From the NCBI GenBank assembly GCA_964461885.1, contig CAYWVY010000021.1, positions 1-32,349 on the forward strand: DNA of 32,349 nt, read 5' to 3'. This DNA is from UBA288 sp964461885. GTDB taxonomy: Archaea; Halobacteriota; Methanomicrobia; Methanomicrobiales; Methanospirillaceae. The translations under genes and the position numbers were made by a program. The notes beneath the pieces were generated by a model. That model was given only the letters and a program-made list of their open reading frames with translations. It searched no databases and was not told the DNA's origin. Shown one piece after another: positions 1 through 8,611 of the stretch; position 1 is the first letter of the stretch, and every line of letters begins with the position of its first letter.

Positions 1-1186
1 TGGTGGGCGCGATGGTCGGCGCGGTGGTGGGCGCGATGGTCGGCGCGGTGGTTGGTTTCGCCGTGGTCGGAGTGGGTGTTGCCACGGTTGTCACGGGCGT
101 TGATGTCGCGCGAAGGATCTCGACCGAATCGAGGGCTATGCCACCGTTGAGATACGTGAGCCGGATCACATGCGTGCCGGCCGAGAGCGTGAGCGATTCC
201 GAGACCGATGTGAAGATATCGTAACTACCGGTATGCGGCACCTCCACCGTGCAACCCGGAAGCCCGTCAACGGTCAGGGCAATCTTCTGCCCTGCCTCCG
301 GCGAGCCGGCGCGGAAGGTCGCGATGTAACTACCGGCCGAGGCAACCTGTACGGTATACTCCGTCCATTCGCCGTCGTAGATCCAGCTGATGCACGTGAC
401 GCCGTTGCTTTTCGCAACGTCGACACCTTCGTTCAGCCGTCCGGCGCCGCCAGTGTTCGTGGTCGTGGTGTCGCTGTAGGCAACACCGGCACCACCATTA
501 TCATAATCTTCGGCTTCGATCATGCCAGGAACGGTGTGCGGTCCATTATAAACGGTCTGACCTGACGTTGTTGGCGCGATGGTCGGCGCGGTGGTTGGTT
601 TCGCCGTGGTCGGAGTGGGTGTTGCCACGGTTGTCACGGGCGTTGATGTCGCGCGAAGGATCTCGACCGAATCGAGGGCTATGCCACCGTTGAGATACGT
701 GAGCCGGATCACATGCGTGCCGGCCGAGAGCGTGAGCGATTCCGAGACCGATGTGAAGATATCGTAACTACCGGTATGCGGCACCTCCACCGTGCAACCC
801 GGAAGCCCGTCAACGGTCAGGGCAATCTTCTGCCCTGCCTCCGGCGAGCCGGCGCGGAAGGTCGCGATGTAACTACCGGCCGAGGCAACCTGTACGGTAT
901 ACTCCGTCCATTCGCCGTCGTAGATCCAGCTGATGCACGTGACGCCGTTGCTTTTCGCAACGTCGACACCTTCGTTCAGCCGTCCGGCGCCGCCAGTGTT
1001 CGTGGTCGTGGTGTCGCTGTAGGCAACACCGGCACCACCATTATCATAATCTTCTGCTTGGAGTCGGCCGGGAATTATGTGCGGGCCATTATACGCGGTC
1101 TGGACCTCTGCGGCAGTGACTGCTCCTGCGAGCCCGATCAGCAGTAGTGCACATATTGCTGTGATTAATGCTCGTTGTACATTCAT
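1..1186 (-). CDS. Secreted protein with tandem CBM6 carbohydrate-binding modules (3' end beyond the window)
   Basis: Read on the minus strand from the ATG at 1186-1184, this frame stays open to the left edge (about 395 codons). A strong Shine-Dalgarno GGAGGTG lies just upstream at 1193-1199. Residues 1-25 form a signal peptide (MNVQRALITAICALLLIG, then AGAVTA before AEV). Two modules follow, each with the CBM6 pattern: AEDYDNGG near the start, WIYDGEWTEYTV in the middle, and LSAGTHVIRLTY with LDSVEI at the end. They are joined by a Thr/Pro/Ala linker of TPT and TIAPT units, and the same linker is running at the left edge, so more domains probably follow. CBM6 modules bind polysaccharides, so the protein probably works at the cell surface, binding cell envelope glycans or external carbohydrate. 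Any catalytic domain would lie outside the window. The module assignment is by motif recognition and is fairly secure; the biological target is unknown. Confidence 0.8.
   Translation of the reverse strand, partial: MNVQRALITAICALLLIGLAGAVTAAEVQTAYNGPHIIPGRLQAEDYDNGGAGVAYSDTTTTNTGGAGRLNEGVDVAKSNGVTCISWIYDGEWTEYTVQVASAGSYIATFRAGSPEAGQKIALTVDGLPGCTVEVPHTGSYDIFTSVSESLTLSAGTHVIRLTYLNGGIALDSVEILRATSTPVTTVATPTPTTAKPTTAPTIAPTTSGQTVYNGPHTVPGMIEAEDYDNGGAGVAYSDTTTTNTGGAGRLNEGVDVAKSNGVTCISWIYDGEWTEYTVQVASAGSYIATFRAGSPEAGQKIALTVDGLPGCTVEVPHTGSYDIFTSVSESLTLSAGTHVIRLTYLNGGIALDSVEILRATSTPVTTVATPTPTTAKPTTAPTIAPTTAPTIAPT
30..511. repeat. Direct repeat, copy encoding the second CBM6 module
   Basis: This stretch is repeated without a mismatch that I can see at 573-1054, offset by 543 bases (181 codons), so the reading frame is kept. 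It covers the linker and nearly the whole CBM6 module. The copies diverge abruptly after TCATAATCTTC. Confidence 0.9.
573..1054. repeat. Direct repeat, copy encoding the first CBM6 module
   Basis: This is the partner of 30-511. Identity includes third codon positions, which points to a recent duplication or to continuing gene conversion rather than to selection on the protein alone. The signal-peptide-proximal residues (IIPGRLQ versus TVPGMIE) lie outside the repeat and have diverged. Confidence 0.9.
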
Positions 1187-1923
1187 TTGAACACCTCCCA
1201 TTGATGGGGGTCTTGCTATGCACTTGTGCAAGGCAATGTCTTCGAATATAGGTTTTAATCATATTTAGATTTTATCATTTGGAGTAGTCTTAATAATTGC
1301 TTCAAAATGGATCTTGTCGCAATTCTTTCGTTTTTAACAAATTTTTAACAAGAAGGTTTGAATTGGCTGATGTTATCGGCATGCTACAGGGTGATTCTAT
1401 TCAGGATCGAAGGATAGCGAGTAAGCCAGTGCTTGACTATGGGGAGTTAGACGGATATCATCGCCCGGTTCCTTAAAACTGCCACGACTACGATAAATCA
1501 TAAAATCCCATAGTGAAAGGGATTTATTGGTTCTTCCCTCATGAAGGCAGCTAAGTGAGTTCGCAATAACGATCGAGAAGAAGGATCCCAGTCTTTCCTT
1601 CCGTGCGGTATCAACGCCGGAAAATGAAGCTCCGCTGCTCCTACGGACAATTTTTATCCAGTGGTTGTGATAGCTTATTCCAGTTTCTGAAGACGATGAC
1701 CATATGGATTGAGAAAATCCTGGTTAACTGAGAAAGACGACCGAGTGGCGATTCGGGGGACCAACCGATACGGAGACATAACAGAGCAACCAGTTGATCG
1801 GCTGGTTACCATCTCACCCCCATGCGATGCTCTTCGCTGGTTTGCTGGAGGCCCATAACCTCGTACAAGATGGAACATAACGGAAAAGCATAAGAACCAG
1901 GGTGGGTACCAAAGGTGATAGAT
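1187..1923. other. AT-richer intergenic region with no convincing gene
   Basis: These 737 bases separate the minus-strand CBM6 gene from the plus-strand membrane cluster and must hold both promoters. Bases 1240-1345 are strikingly AT-rich (runs such as TTTTAATCATATTTAGATTTTATC), where the CBM6 promoter is expected. I found no exact archaeal TATA consensus, no tRNA and no repeat array. Short open frames on both strands here have no recognisable motif or good ribosome site. The stretch 1380-1900 may be decayed coding DNA, but I cannot show it. Confidence 0.5.
1219..1230. promoter_or_regulatory. Short inverted repeat in the leader of the CBM6 gene
   Basis: TGCAC-TT-GTGCA lies 33-44 bases upstream of the CBM6 start codon, nested inside a looser CTTGC...GCAAG pair. 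It could be an operator or a small hairpin in the 5' leader. It may also be chance; nothing else supports it. Confidence 0.25.
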
Positions 1924-2187
1924 ATGAGCACGAAACTGACCATCGCTTCCGTGGTATTCACCACATGGATGATGGTAATCATCGCGTTCATGCTGTTCAT
2001 TCGTACGTTCGACCTTGGGATATTCTTTGTCTTGACCCTGGTTGGTCTCCTTGTCGTCGTTATTCTGATAGACACCTCCTCGATGCAGCCAAAGTACCTG
2101 CGAAGGATGAATTATTTGCTTGTTGCAGCATTCCTCATCTTTATCTACATCGTTGCTGACCGAATCGTGGGAGTTATCGTTCAGTGA
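1924..2187 (+). CDS. Small three-helix membrane protein, first gene of the MoxR/DUF58 cluster
   Basis: The predicted 87-residue protein begins MSTKLTIAS and is almost entirely hydrophobic. It has three likely membrane segments at about residues 5-26, 29-49 and 65-85, split by a short polar loop (DTSSMQPKYLRRMN). I chose the ATG at 1924 because AAGGTGAT sits just upstream at 1912-1919; an in-frame GTG at 1915 is the alternative. Its stop codon overlaps the GTG start of the next gene by four bases (GTGA), so the two are translationally coupled. I do not recognise a family. Its position suggests a membrane partner of the surface protein encoded next. Confidence 0.65.
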   Translation: MSTKLTIASVVFTTWMMVIIAFMLFIRTFDLGIFFVLTLVGLLVVVILIDTSSMQPKYLRRMNYLLVAAFLIFIYIVADRIVGVIVQ

Positions 2188-3980
2188 CCTCCTCTATGAT
2201 GACCACGATCCCGAAGTCACCTCTCCGACTGAGGTGGTTCATAGCGATCGTTCTCCTGGTGGTGATGGTCACTCTTCCGAGCTCGAGCGCAGTGGATCCA
2301 TTACTCTATTCCGCGAGGAATGAGTCTACAACCGTCTTTCATCAAGATCTGTTAATCACGGGTGACACAAGTCGGAGCGATGCCTCACGTGTCATCCAGG
2401 AATGGTCGGCGAGCCTGAACCTGAGTGCCCAGATCCTCCACAATATCAGGATCAGGGACCTTGACCTGGCAGAGAGCGACTTTCAGGCGTACAACGAGTC
2501 AGGACAGGCCCTCCGTCTCCTCGTTATCCATCTTGATCTGGGTGAGACCGAGATAGCGATCGTGAAAAACGCTAACCAAGACAATATCATCTCGCTCAAG
2601 GATCTTCAGAGCCAGGTAAAAGAGTTCGACGCTCTTGCGGATAAAGAGGGAACGCGCTTCGATCAGAGAAATATTTCGAGCCTGAAGGCGGTCGAGCTTC
2701 AGAGTGAAGACCTCCGCACCAACATCCGAAAAAATTACGATGGGTATGTAGAGCGCTCCGGCAGGATTATCAGTATATCTAAGAGATTTGGTCTTGATAC
2801 GTCCGCCTTCGAGCAGTCAGTAACTGATTTCACCGCTATCATGACCGAGATCGACGCTGTGCACGATGAGCGCTCTACCTTGATCCAGGATCTGATACAG
2901 AGAATCCGTGACGCCAGCAATGCCGCGGGTGCGGACGAAACCGTATCCACCATTCATCTTGAGATCCTTCCCGACCATGGAGTGTATGGCGATACGCTCC
3001 AGATGATGGGCACCGTGGGCGCCACTGCTGGAACGAAGGTCGGAGTCATCGTGGACGGTCGTCATATCGGAGACAATACCTCCGATACCGACGGACGTTT
3101 CTCGGTACCATATCTGATAGAACAGGTCGAGGCCCGATCACATAAGGCCTATGCCTCGATCGACTCCGACATATCTGACATCAAAAACTTCACCGTGATG
3201 AGCAGGAATACGACCATCTCCCTTGGAGTTCATCCTGCAGAGGGTGACTCAAAAAAGGGGATTGGAACAGGGCGTTTGGTAACTCAGGACGGTGTTCCGG
3301 TCCGGGGGGTCCGGGTATACATCGATATCGATTCGCGATCCTCATGGAACTATGGAACAACGGGAAAAGATGGCGGTTTTACCATCACTTCCGAGCTGCT
3401 CTCACCTGGTACCCATATACTGAAGGCGCGGTTTGAACCAGAGGGGGTCCCGCTGAACGGATCTAAGTCCGAACCCGTGACCGTCGTGGTTTCGTCTCAT
3501 CTCAACTGGGTTATCTCTCTCGTATACCTTCTCGGTGTCGGAATCGCAGCGGTGGGGGGGGTTCTCTTTCTCCGTAAACGACAACCGCCTGAGACCCCGT
3601 CATCCCCAGTACCTGTAGGGGTGGAGCAGGTCCGCGCGAGGGAAATATCGCCGGTGATGACGATCGAGGAGGCATACCAGTTCGCAGACCGGTTCACCGT
3701 GACCACCGGAGGGGGAGTCGACGGATGCGAGACTATCGCAAAGACCTACGTTGGACTCGTCCAGGAACTTGAAACAAAAAACCCCCATCTTCGGCTCCGC
3801 TCCCTCACTCCCCGAAAACTCGCCGCACAGTTCTCCGATCAGCCATACGGCGGGCCCCTTGCGGAGCTCGTTCGGATCCATGAACTGGTCCGGTACGCAG
3901 AGCGCGACCCGACGGAGACTGATCTGCATCGTATGCGCGAAGCCTTCATCGATATCATCACGGAGGGGGGCAAGCATTAA
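2184..3980 (+). CDS. Surface-anchored protein with coiled-coil and Ig-like domains and a cytoplasmic DUF4129 tail
   Basis: This 598-residue protein starts at a GTG that overlaps the previous stop; ATGs at 2196 and 2199 are alternatives. Residues 17-36 form a signal peptide or anchor ending in SSSA. Residues 60-250 are mostly helical and charged, probably coiled coil. Two beta-rich segments follow: 255-338 (VYGDTLQMMGTVGATAGTKV) and 345-435 (VPVRGVRVYIDID, then TTGKDGGFTI), which resemble Ig-like or carboxypeptidase-regulatory-like folds. Residues 441-463 form a transmembrane helix followed by RKR, placing the C-terminus in the cytoplasm. The tail, about 508-590, fits DUF4129 (LTPRKLA followed by a Y-rich helix). 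DUF4129 proteins usually travel with MoxR ATPases and DUF58 proteins, as here. The function is unknown; an envelope sensor or assembly factor is the reasonable guess. Confidence 0.75.
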   Translation: MTSSMMTTIPKSPLRLRWFIAIVLLVVMVTLPSSSAVDPLLYSARNESTTVFHQDLLITGDTSRSDASRVIQEWSASLNLSAQILHNIRIRDLDLAESDFQAYNESGQALRLLVIHLDLGETEIAIVKNANQDNIISLKDLQSQVKEFDALADKEGTRFDQRNISSLKAVELQSEDLRTNIRKNYDGYVERSGRIISISKRFGLDTSAFEQSVTDFTAIMTEIDAVHDERSTLIQDLIQRIRDASNAAGADETVSTIHLEILPDHGVYGDTLQMMGTVGATAGTKVGVIVDGRHIGDNTSDTDGRFSVPYLIEQVEARSHKAYASIDSDISDIKNFTVMSRNTTISLGVHPAEGDSKKGIGTGRLVTQDGVPVRGVRVYIDIDSRSSWNYGTTGKDGGFTITSELLSPGTHILKARFEPEGVPLNGSKSEPVTVVVSSHLNWVISLVYLLGVGIAAVGGVLFLRKRQPPETPSSPVPVGVEQVRAREISPVMTIEEAYQFADRFTVTTGGGVDGCETIAKTYVGLVQELETKNPHLRLRSLTPRKLAAQFSDQPYGGPLAELVRIHELVRYAERDPTETDLHRMREAFIDIITEGGKH

Positions 3981-4113
3981 TATCCCCTCGCAGTTATTCC
4001 TGGTGGGTCTCAAAGCTTCAGCGAACCCGCTACGGCAGTTGTGTCTGCGACATTCGACACCATGGCACCTTCAGGAGACCGAGGCGCTGGGTTGGGAGTT
4101 GGAGTATAGGGGG

Positions 4114-4374
4114 ATGCAACCGCAGTTAATGGCCCGTCACGCCTCGGAGAGCGAAGGGTTTCGCACGATTGATAGAGAACCCGTTGCAGATAATCGGCCC
4201 GTAAATGTCGAAAAAGACCTCCGTAAACTCCAGATGAAGCGCCATCTCCGGTTGAACGCGATCGACGATACTGGCCGATGTCGTGGGACTTCCAGCTTTG
4301 CCAAGAGCGGAAGGCGATCTCTCGAAGAATCGGCAGCGGCCGTAGTGGTGGAGTATGAGGGTGTCGAACGGTAA
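4114..4374 (+). CDS. Candidate small gene between the DUF4129 and DUF4350 genes
   Basis: An 86-codon frame starts at ATG 4114 behind GGAGTATAGGGGG and ends at 4374, overlapping the next gene's start by 20 bases. Codon choice (CTC CGT AAA CTC CAG, GCG ATC GAC GAT) looks coding. The product is charged and soluble, with the stretch DLRKLQMKRHLRLNAIDD, and has no motif I know. The gap of 374 bases within an otherwise overlapping operon argues that something is encoded here. The same frame stays open upstream into the DUF4129 gene, so an earlier start cannot be excluded. It may equally be non-coding. Confidence 0.3.
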   Translation: MQPQLMARHASESEGFRTIDREPVADNRPVNVEKDLRKLQMKRHLRLNAIDDTGRCRGTSSFAKSGRRSLEESAAAVVVEYEGVER

Positions 4375-5248
4375 AACCCAATACCTGGCTGTCAATGTGG
4401 CCGTTGGCATTATCCTCGTTCTCGCAGCTACTGCCCTTATTCTTCACCTCTCGTCCACGGATGCCGAGTTCAGTCGATACAACCTTCAATGGAACGGGAC
4501 TTCTGACTTCTTCAATGCTCTTGAGAGTCGGGGTGCGATCATGGTCAGGGATCCTGCAGAACTCGGATCGCGACTGAATGAGACATTACTCGTGATTGCG
4601 CCCAGTCGAGCCCCGACGGACGAAGAGGGAGCCTTATACCAACAATTCGTGAACGCTGGAAACACTCTCGTACTTGCCGACGAATTTGGATCGGGAAACG
4701 AGCTCCTCAAGGCGGTCGGGGCCTCGGTTCGACTTGACCCCGGCAACCTATCAAGCTATTCCCGTGAGTTCGAGATTTCATACGCTCCTATCGGCTACCC
4801 GGTGGAAGGCCGATGGCTTGTCGCTGACCTCTCGAAGGTCGTCTTCAACCATCCGGTTGCCATTTCCGGTGGCTACCCCCTGATCAATACCACCTATCTC
4901 TCCTGGATAGACGATGACGGAGATGGACGGGTAAATCGGCTGGAGCCGATGAGTCGATTCACCGTCGCCACAGTGGAAGACGTAGGTCCAGGTCGGGTCG
5001 TGGTTATCGGTGATGCAAGTCTGTTCATCAACGCAATGAAGGGACTTCCCGACTGCGACAATGGACTTCTGCTCGAACGTCTGGTCGCGGAGACGACCCT
5101 CGTGGAACAGCACCTCAGCCAGACAGCGGTAGCAGCAGGTCCGATCAGCATATTTTTATGGATAAGGGAGACACCATCACTCGTCGTCTTGGTCACGGCG
5201 CTGTCACTTGGCGTGGTGGCATGGGCATTCAAGAGGCGGAGAGGATGA
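4355..5248 (+). CDS. DUF4350-type membrane protein
   Basis: This 297-residue protein has an N-terminal membrane helix (about 10-32) and a second at the C-terminus (about 270-290, followed by KRRRG). Between them is an extracytoplasmic domain that begins SRYNLQWNGTSDFFNALESR and contains a Rossmann-like core (LVIAPSRAPT, then GNTLVLADEFGSG and GRVVVIGDASLF). This matches the DUF4350 layout, a GATase-like fold of unknown function found beside MoxR and DUF58. A DDDGDGRVNRLEP segment (about 186-198) looks like an EF-hand-type calcium loop. ATG 4355 has GGTGGAG almost touching it; GTG at 4361 has better spacing to that site. The stop overlaps the MoxR start (ATGA). Confidence 0.75.
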   Translation: MRVSNGKTQYLAVNVAVGIILVLAATALILHLSSTDAEFSRYNLQWNGTSDFFNALESRGAIMVRDPAELGSRLNETLLVIAPSRAPTDEEGALYQQFVNAGNTLVLADEFGSGNELLKAVGASVRLDPGNLSSYSREFEISYAPIGYPVEGRWLVADLSKVVFNHPVAISGGYPLINTTYLSWIDDDGDGRVNRLEPMSRFTVATVEDVGPGRVVVIGDASLFINAMKGLPDCDNGLLLERLVAETTLVEQHLSQTAVAAGPISIFLWIRETPSLVVLVTALSLGVVAWAFKRRRG

Positions 5249-6231
5249 GGAACGCGATGCCGCACAACGAATTGAACGGAGACGTCCAGAGGATTGCGGA
5301 CGCTCACCGGACGATACAGGACGTTGTCGAACGTTATATTGTCGGAAACCGTGAGCTCGTCGAGCTGATCATGATAGGGATCCTGACTGGTGGTCATATC
5401 CTGATCGACGGGGTGCCCGGCACGGCCAAGACCACGATCTCGAAGATCATCGCCCGATCGTTGGGCTATCGGTTCAGCCGTGTCCAGGGCGCGGTCGATG
5501 TCCAGCCGGCCGACATCATCGGCGTGCGGATCTACGACGCGGAAAAGAACGAGTTCGTACTCCAGAAGGGGCCGATCTTTGCGAACTTCGTGATGGTCGA
5601 CGAGATCAACCGGCTGACGCCCAAGACCCAGTCTGCATTCATCGAGGCCATGGCCGAGCACCAGGCCACCATCGACGGGATCACCTACTCCCTCGGCGAC
5701 CCGTACTTCGTGGTCGCGACCCAGAACACGCAGGAGTTCGAGGGGACGTTCACCCTCATCGAGGCACAGCGCGACCGGTTCAACTACAGCATGACCCTCC
5801 ACCACCTAGATCGCGAGCAGGAGATCGAGATCCTACGACGTGATCGCGACGGCGGTCTCTACTGGAACCTCAACGAACGCCAGATCTCCCCGGTACTCTC
5901 GACCGATAGCATCCGAGCGATGAGCCAGACGGCCAGTCAGATCTACGTTGACGACGCGATCCTTGGGTATATCCGTGATATTATCGTCGCGAGCCGGAAC
6001 CACGATGATGTCCGGCTCGGCATATCGACGCGGGGCTCGCTCGCACTCCATCGTGGGGCCAAGGCTCGAGCCGCGATAGAAGGGCGAACCTACGTCATTC
6101 CTGATGATGTGGTAAATATGGCGGTCCCTGTCATGAGCCATCGCCTGATTCTTGATCGGGGATCGGAGATGGGACACGCCGCAGTCGATCACGTAATAAA
6201 CGAGATCCTCGGATCTGTCGAGGTGACCTGA
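5245..6231 (+). CDS. MoxR-family AAA+ ATPase
   Basis: I take the ATG at 5245 as the start because it overlaps the upstream stop as ATGA and follows GGCGGAGAGG; ATG 5260 is also possible, and the frame open back to 5158 is probably not used. The 328-residue product has Walker A GVPGTAKT at about 56-63, Walker B FVMVDEIN at about 105-112 and sensor 1 VATQN at about 147-151, followed by the helical lid domain (RGSLALHRGAKARA). MoxR ATPases are chaperone-like enzymes that use ATP to mature or insert cofactors in partner proteins, often with VWA- or DUF58-containing proteins. Here the partner is most likely the DUF58 protein encoded immediately downstream. Confidence 0.92.
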   Translation: MRNAMPHNELNGDVQRIADAHRTIQDVVERYIVGNRELVELIMIGILTGGHILIDGVPGTAKTTISKIIARSLGYRFSRVQGAVDVQPADIIGVRIYDAEKNEFVLQKGPIFANFVMVDEINRLTPKTQSAFIEAMAEHQATIDGITYSLGDPYFVVATQNTQEFEGTFTLIEAQRDRFNYSMTLHHLDREQEIEILRRDRDGGLYWNLNERQISPVLSTDSIRAMSQTASQIYVDDAILGYIRDIIVASRNHDDVRLGISTRGSLALHRGAKARAAIEGRTYVIPDDVVNMAVPVMSHRLILDRGSEMGHAAVDHVINEILGSVEVT

Positions 6232-6235
6232 TCAG

Positions 6236-7477
6236 GTGCGGCCAACCGCGTGGACAGGGGCATCTGTCATTAGTGCGGTCGTGCTTACTGTCATCGGCCT
6301 CTATCTCGACAGCCTTGCTGCTATAGCCGCGGCGACGGGCCTCACGGTTCTCGTACTCGGACAGGCTGCCCTCTTCCTGCACCGGACAGTCAGGTATGCG
6401 GATACTCTCATGGTTGGGCGGGAGATCGGAGGATCCCCCGTATATCGAGGGACTCCGGTGAGGATCAGGGTCAGTGTGCCCAAACCAACCGCGCAGGGTC
6501 TGCAGATCCGGCTTACGGACCTCCCACCCCTGTCTGCCGTCTTCGAACCTGATGATACGATCCTCACCGATGGTGAGGGTCAATACCTGGTCCGGTTCAT
6601 GGCCCCGGGTGACGTCTCGTTCCGTGGGCTCCTCCTTGAAACCGCAGACCGTTTCTTCTCAACCACGATTCTCTGCGCAGCACGCGGGTGCACGGGGGAG
6701 ATGATCACCGTTCGCCCAACCGGGGGACGGATCTCAGAATCCGTTCCAGGACGCGACGCCGGGATAAAAGAACTCGATCGATTGGGACTACCGCGGGGGG
6801 AGGGTGTCAGTGGGTTTCGCCCGTTTCGGCACGGAGACGATCTCTCCATGGTGGACTGGAAGCTCACGGCTAAATATGGGAGGCCCTTTGTCAGGCTACG
6901 GACGATCGAGGCCGGCAACGCCCCGCTGGTGATCGTCGATATCCCCGTCTCGGACGCGACAGGGGCAATGACCGTGCTCTCGGCTGCCGGAGCGGCGATC
7001 GAACGGATATGTCGAGAGTATGGCCAGTGCACTCTTTTAATAATCGCCGGCGGAGAGGTGATTGATTTTCGATACCACGAGAGCGACCTTATCGGATTGC
7101 TCCGGCTCCTTGATCTTCAACCCCCTGATCAGATTCGCCCCCTATACCGGGTTCTCGACCCATTAATTCTCCTAGAGAAACTCCGATCCGCAGAGCGAGG
7201 AATGTTTACCTCATCACTGCGGCTCGCAGCAACCCTTCAGACGAGTCTTCGAAAGGGGATTCAATCCGTGTTCGAACAGGAGGTCGATCGCGCCATGGCG
7301 GTAGCGGAGCATCGGAAGGTAGTGGTCTATACAGCAGCATCCGATGAAGTGAGCCATCTAAACGTGATTGCCGCGATCGCTCGACGGCGGAGACGACATC
7401 TTGTGATCCGGTTGCCGCGGTCGGAACGAGCCTCTAACAACTGGCTCAGTCCGTATCCACGAGTGGAGATGATCTGA
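6236..7477 (+). CDS. DUF58 domain membrane protein
   Basis: The 413-residue protein starts at GTG 6236 with GAGGTGA nine bases upstream, four bases after the MoxR stop. Two membrane helices occupy about residues 8-50, followed by a beta-rich domain (residues 60-150). The DUF58 signature is HGDDLSMVDWKLTAKYGRP at about 200-218. The C-terminal half has a VWA-like arrangement (APLVIVDIPVSD). DUF58 proteins are regular partners of MoxR ATPases, and the overlapping gene order supports a joint function at the membrane, but the substrate of the pair is not known in any archaeon that I can name. Confidence 0.88.
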   Translation: MRPTAWTGASVISAVVLTVIGLYLDSLAAIAAATGLTVLVLGQAALFLHRTVRYADTLMVGREIGGSPVYRGTPVRIRVSVPKPTAQGLQIRLTDLPPLSAVFEPDDTILTDGEGQYLVRFMAPGDVSFRGLLLETADRFFSTTILCAARGCTGEMITVRPTGGRISESVPGRDAGIKELDRLGLPRGEGVSGFRPFRHGDDLSMVDWKLTAKYGRPFVRLRTIEAGNAPLVIVDIPVSDATGAMTVLSAAGAAIERICREYGQCTLLIIAGGEVIDFRYHESDLIGLLRLLDLQPPDQIRPLYRVLDPLILLEKLRSAERGMFTSSLRLAATLQTSLRKGIQSVFEQEVDRAMAVAEHRKVVVYTAASDEVSHLNVIAAIARRRRRHLVIRLPRSERASNNWLSPYPRVEMI

Positions 7478-7479
7478 CG

Positions 7480-7716
7480 GTGTGGCGACGGAGAGCAGTA
7501 CCCGGCACCGTGTCATCGGCCCCTGCTACAGCCCTGCTCATGGCAGGAGGAGGCCCTCTCATAAGTGCGCTGGTATGCCCGGTGCTCCTTCTGGCGGGTG
7601 GGGCCGCAAGGGCCGTCTCGAGAGGGCTTTCCGTGGTGGCGACCAGCACGACTCCTGTACCGACAGGGTTTGGGATCTGGACGAGTGGGTGGGCAATGCC
7701 AGGTGAGGCAACGTGA
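7480..7716 (+). CDS. Small hydrophobic protein in the MoxR/DUF58 cluster
   Basis: This 78-residue frame starts at GTG 7480, two bases after the DUF58 stop, and overlaps the next start by four bases (GTGA). The N-terminus MWRRRAV is basic and is followed by a hydrophobic stretch (about residues 14-45) that could form one or two membrane helices, with a positive patch (ARAVSRG) after it. No family is recognised. Overlap on the downstream side and the lack of any gap favour a real gene, but the Ala/Gly-rich sequence is not distinctive. Confidence 0.5.
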   Translation: MWRRRAVPGTVSSAPATALLMAGGGPLISALVCPVLLLAGGAARAVSRGLSVVATSTTPVPTGFGIWTSGWAMPGEAT

Positions 7717-8471
7717 AGAACTACCACTATGCGCTAACTCGTGGAGGTGTTCTGCTCGTCGCAGCCGCCCTCCTGCTACTCGTCGCCAGCCTGACTGGGC
7801 GGGGAGACATGACGAGTGCAACTCTCGTGCTCGTTGGGGTTGGCTGCTTTATCGGCGGTGTCTTCATTCTGACCCAGTATCGGGGCGAGATGGTCTTTTC
7901 ATGGATCGCGGGTGTCTCAGCAGCCGAACCGGTGATCAACCTTACCCGCTTCTGTGCCGATCTGGGCTTGCAGGGCGATGCCCATCTCTTCCTCCGTGAC
8001 GGAATGATTGTACAAGTCGTGCCCATCGGGGACCTCCATCCGTCCGGACTGCCTCCCGACGACTATTCGTTCATCAGTGAGGAGTTCGGTGGAGGTGTCC
8101 AGATGCTCCCTCCGGGCGGGTCCCTTTATGACCGGCTTGTACACGAGTACAGACTCGTCGTGCCTCACGATATGGAGGGACTTTGCACAGCAATCCGAGA
8201 GGTGGGTGAGGACGCTCTCGAGCTGGCTGAGAAGGTCGAGGTCGCTGTCGATGGAGACCTCATCGTGGTTCGACTCTCCGGGTACAGGCTCTACGACGGA
8301 TGCAGCGCCATCAGGGCGGTCTCCCCCAAGTGCTGCACGATGATCGGCTGTCCGACCTGCAGCCTCTTTGCCTGTATGGCCGTTGCCGGGCTGGGTCGAC
8401 CGTGTAAGATCGAGCACGTTTCAATCGATGAAAAAGAGCGGTCCGTCAGGCTACTTCTCCATCCGTTATAA
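7713..8471 (+). CDS. Unknown membrane protein with a cysteine-rich C-terminal segment
   Basis: The 252-residue protein starts at GTG 7713. It has two membrane helices (about 12-27 and 36-54) and then a soluble domain facing the cytoplasm or exterior. Near the C-terminus is a cluster of seven cysteines: C197, C207, C208, C213, C216, C221 and C231, including CCTMIGCPTCSLFAC. That density is typical of metal or Fe-S sites, or of disulphides if extracellular. The segment ends with IEHVSIDEKERSVRLLLHPL, a beta-hairpin-like close. I do not recognise the family. As the last gene of the overlapping cluster it probably belongs functionally with MoxR and DUF58; a redox or metal-binding role is inference from the cysteines only. 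Confidence 0.75.
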   Translation: MKNYHYALTRGGVLLVAAALLLLVASLTGRGDMTSATLVLVGVGCFIGGVFILTQYRGEMVFSWIAGVSAAEPVINLTRFCADLGLQGDAHLFLRDGMIVQVVPIGDLHPSGLPPDDYSFISEEFGGGVQMLPPGGSLYDRLVHEYRLVVPHDMEGLCTAIREVGEDALELAEKVEVAVDGDLIVVRLSGYRLYDGCSAIRAVSPKCCTMIGCPTCSLFACMAVAGLGRPCKIEHVSIDEKERSVRLLLHPL

Positions 8472-8611
8472 GAAAACGGTCCCTTGAAAGATGCAGCCTT
8501 CAGCAGTGCTCGATCAATGACACTGCCATCGGTCTCGGTAAGGGCTATCGTCTCATCACGGTATCCTGGACACATCCATGATCGTGCAAGTCCGTGTGCG
8601 CACGATACCTC
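8472..8611. other. Short intergenic strip left of the insertion sequence
   Basis: No gene is assigned here. On the minus strand a short frame ending MDVSRIP-stop (about 8553-8611) enters from the IS side and might be the severed tail of an interrupted gene, but it is too short to judge. Confidence 0.3.

Noticed and set aside
1..60. Short repeated units resembling a satellite or CRISPR repeat
   Set aside because: They are codon repeats of a Thr/Pro/Ala linker in the CBM6 protein, with no spacers.
1675..2075. Short minus-strand frames before the membrane cluster
   Set aside because: They have no ribosome sites or motifs, and one is antisense to the small membrane protein gene.
4894..5805. A 303-codon minus-strand frame opposite the DUF4350 and MoxR genes
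   Set aside because: It is antisense to MoxR motifs and has no motif of its own.
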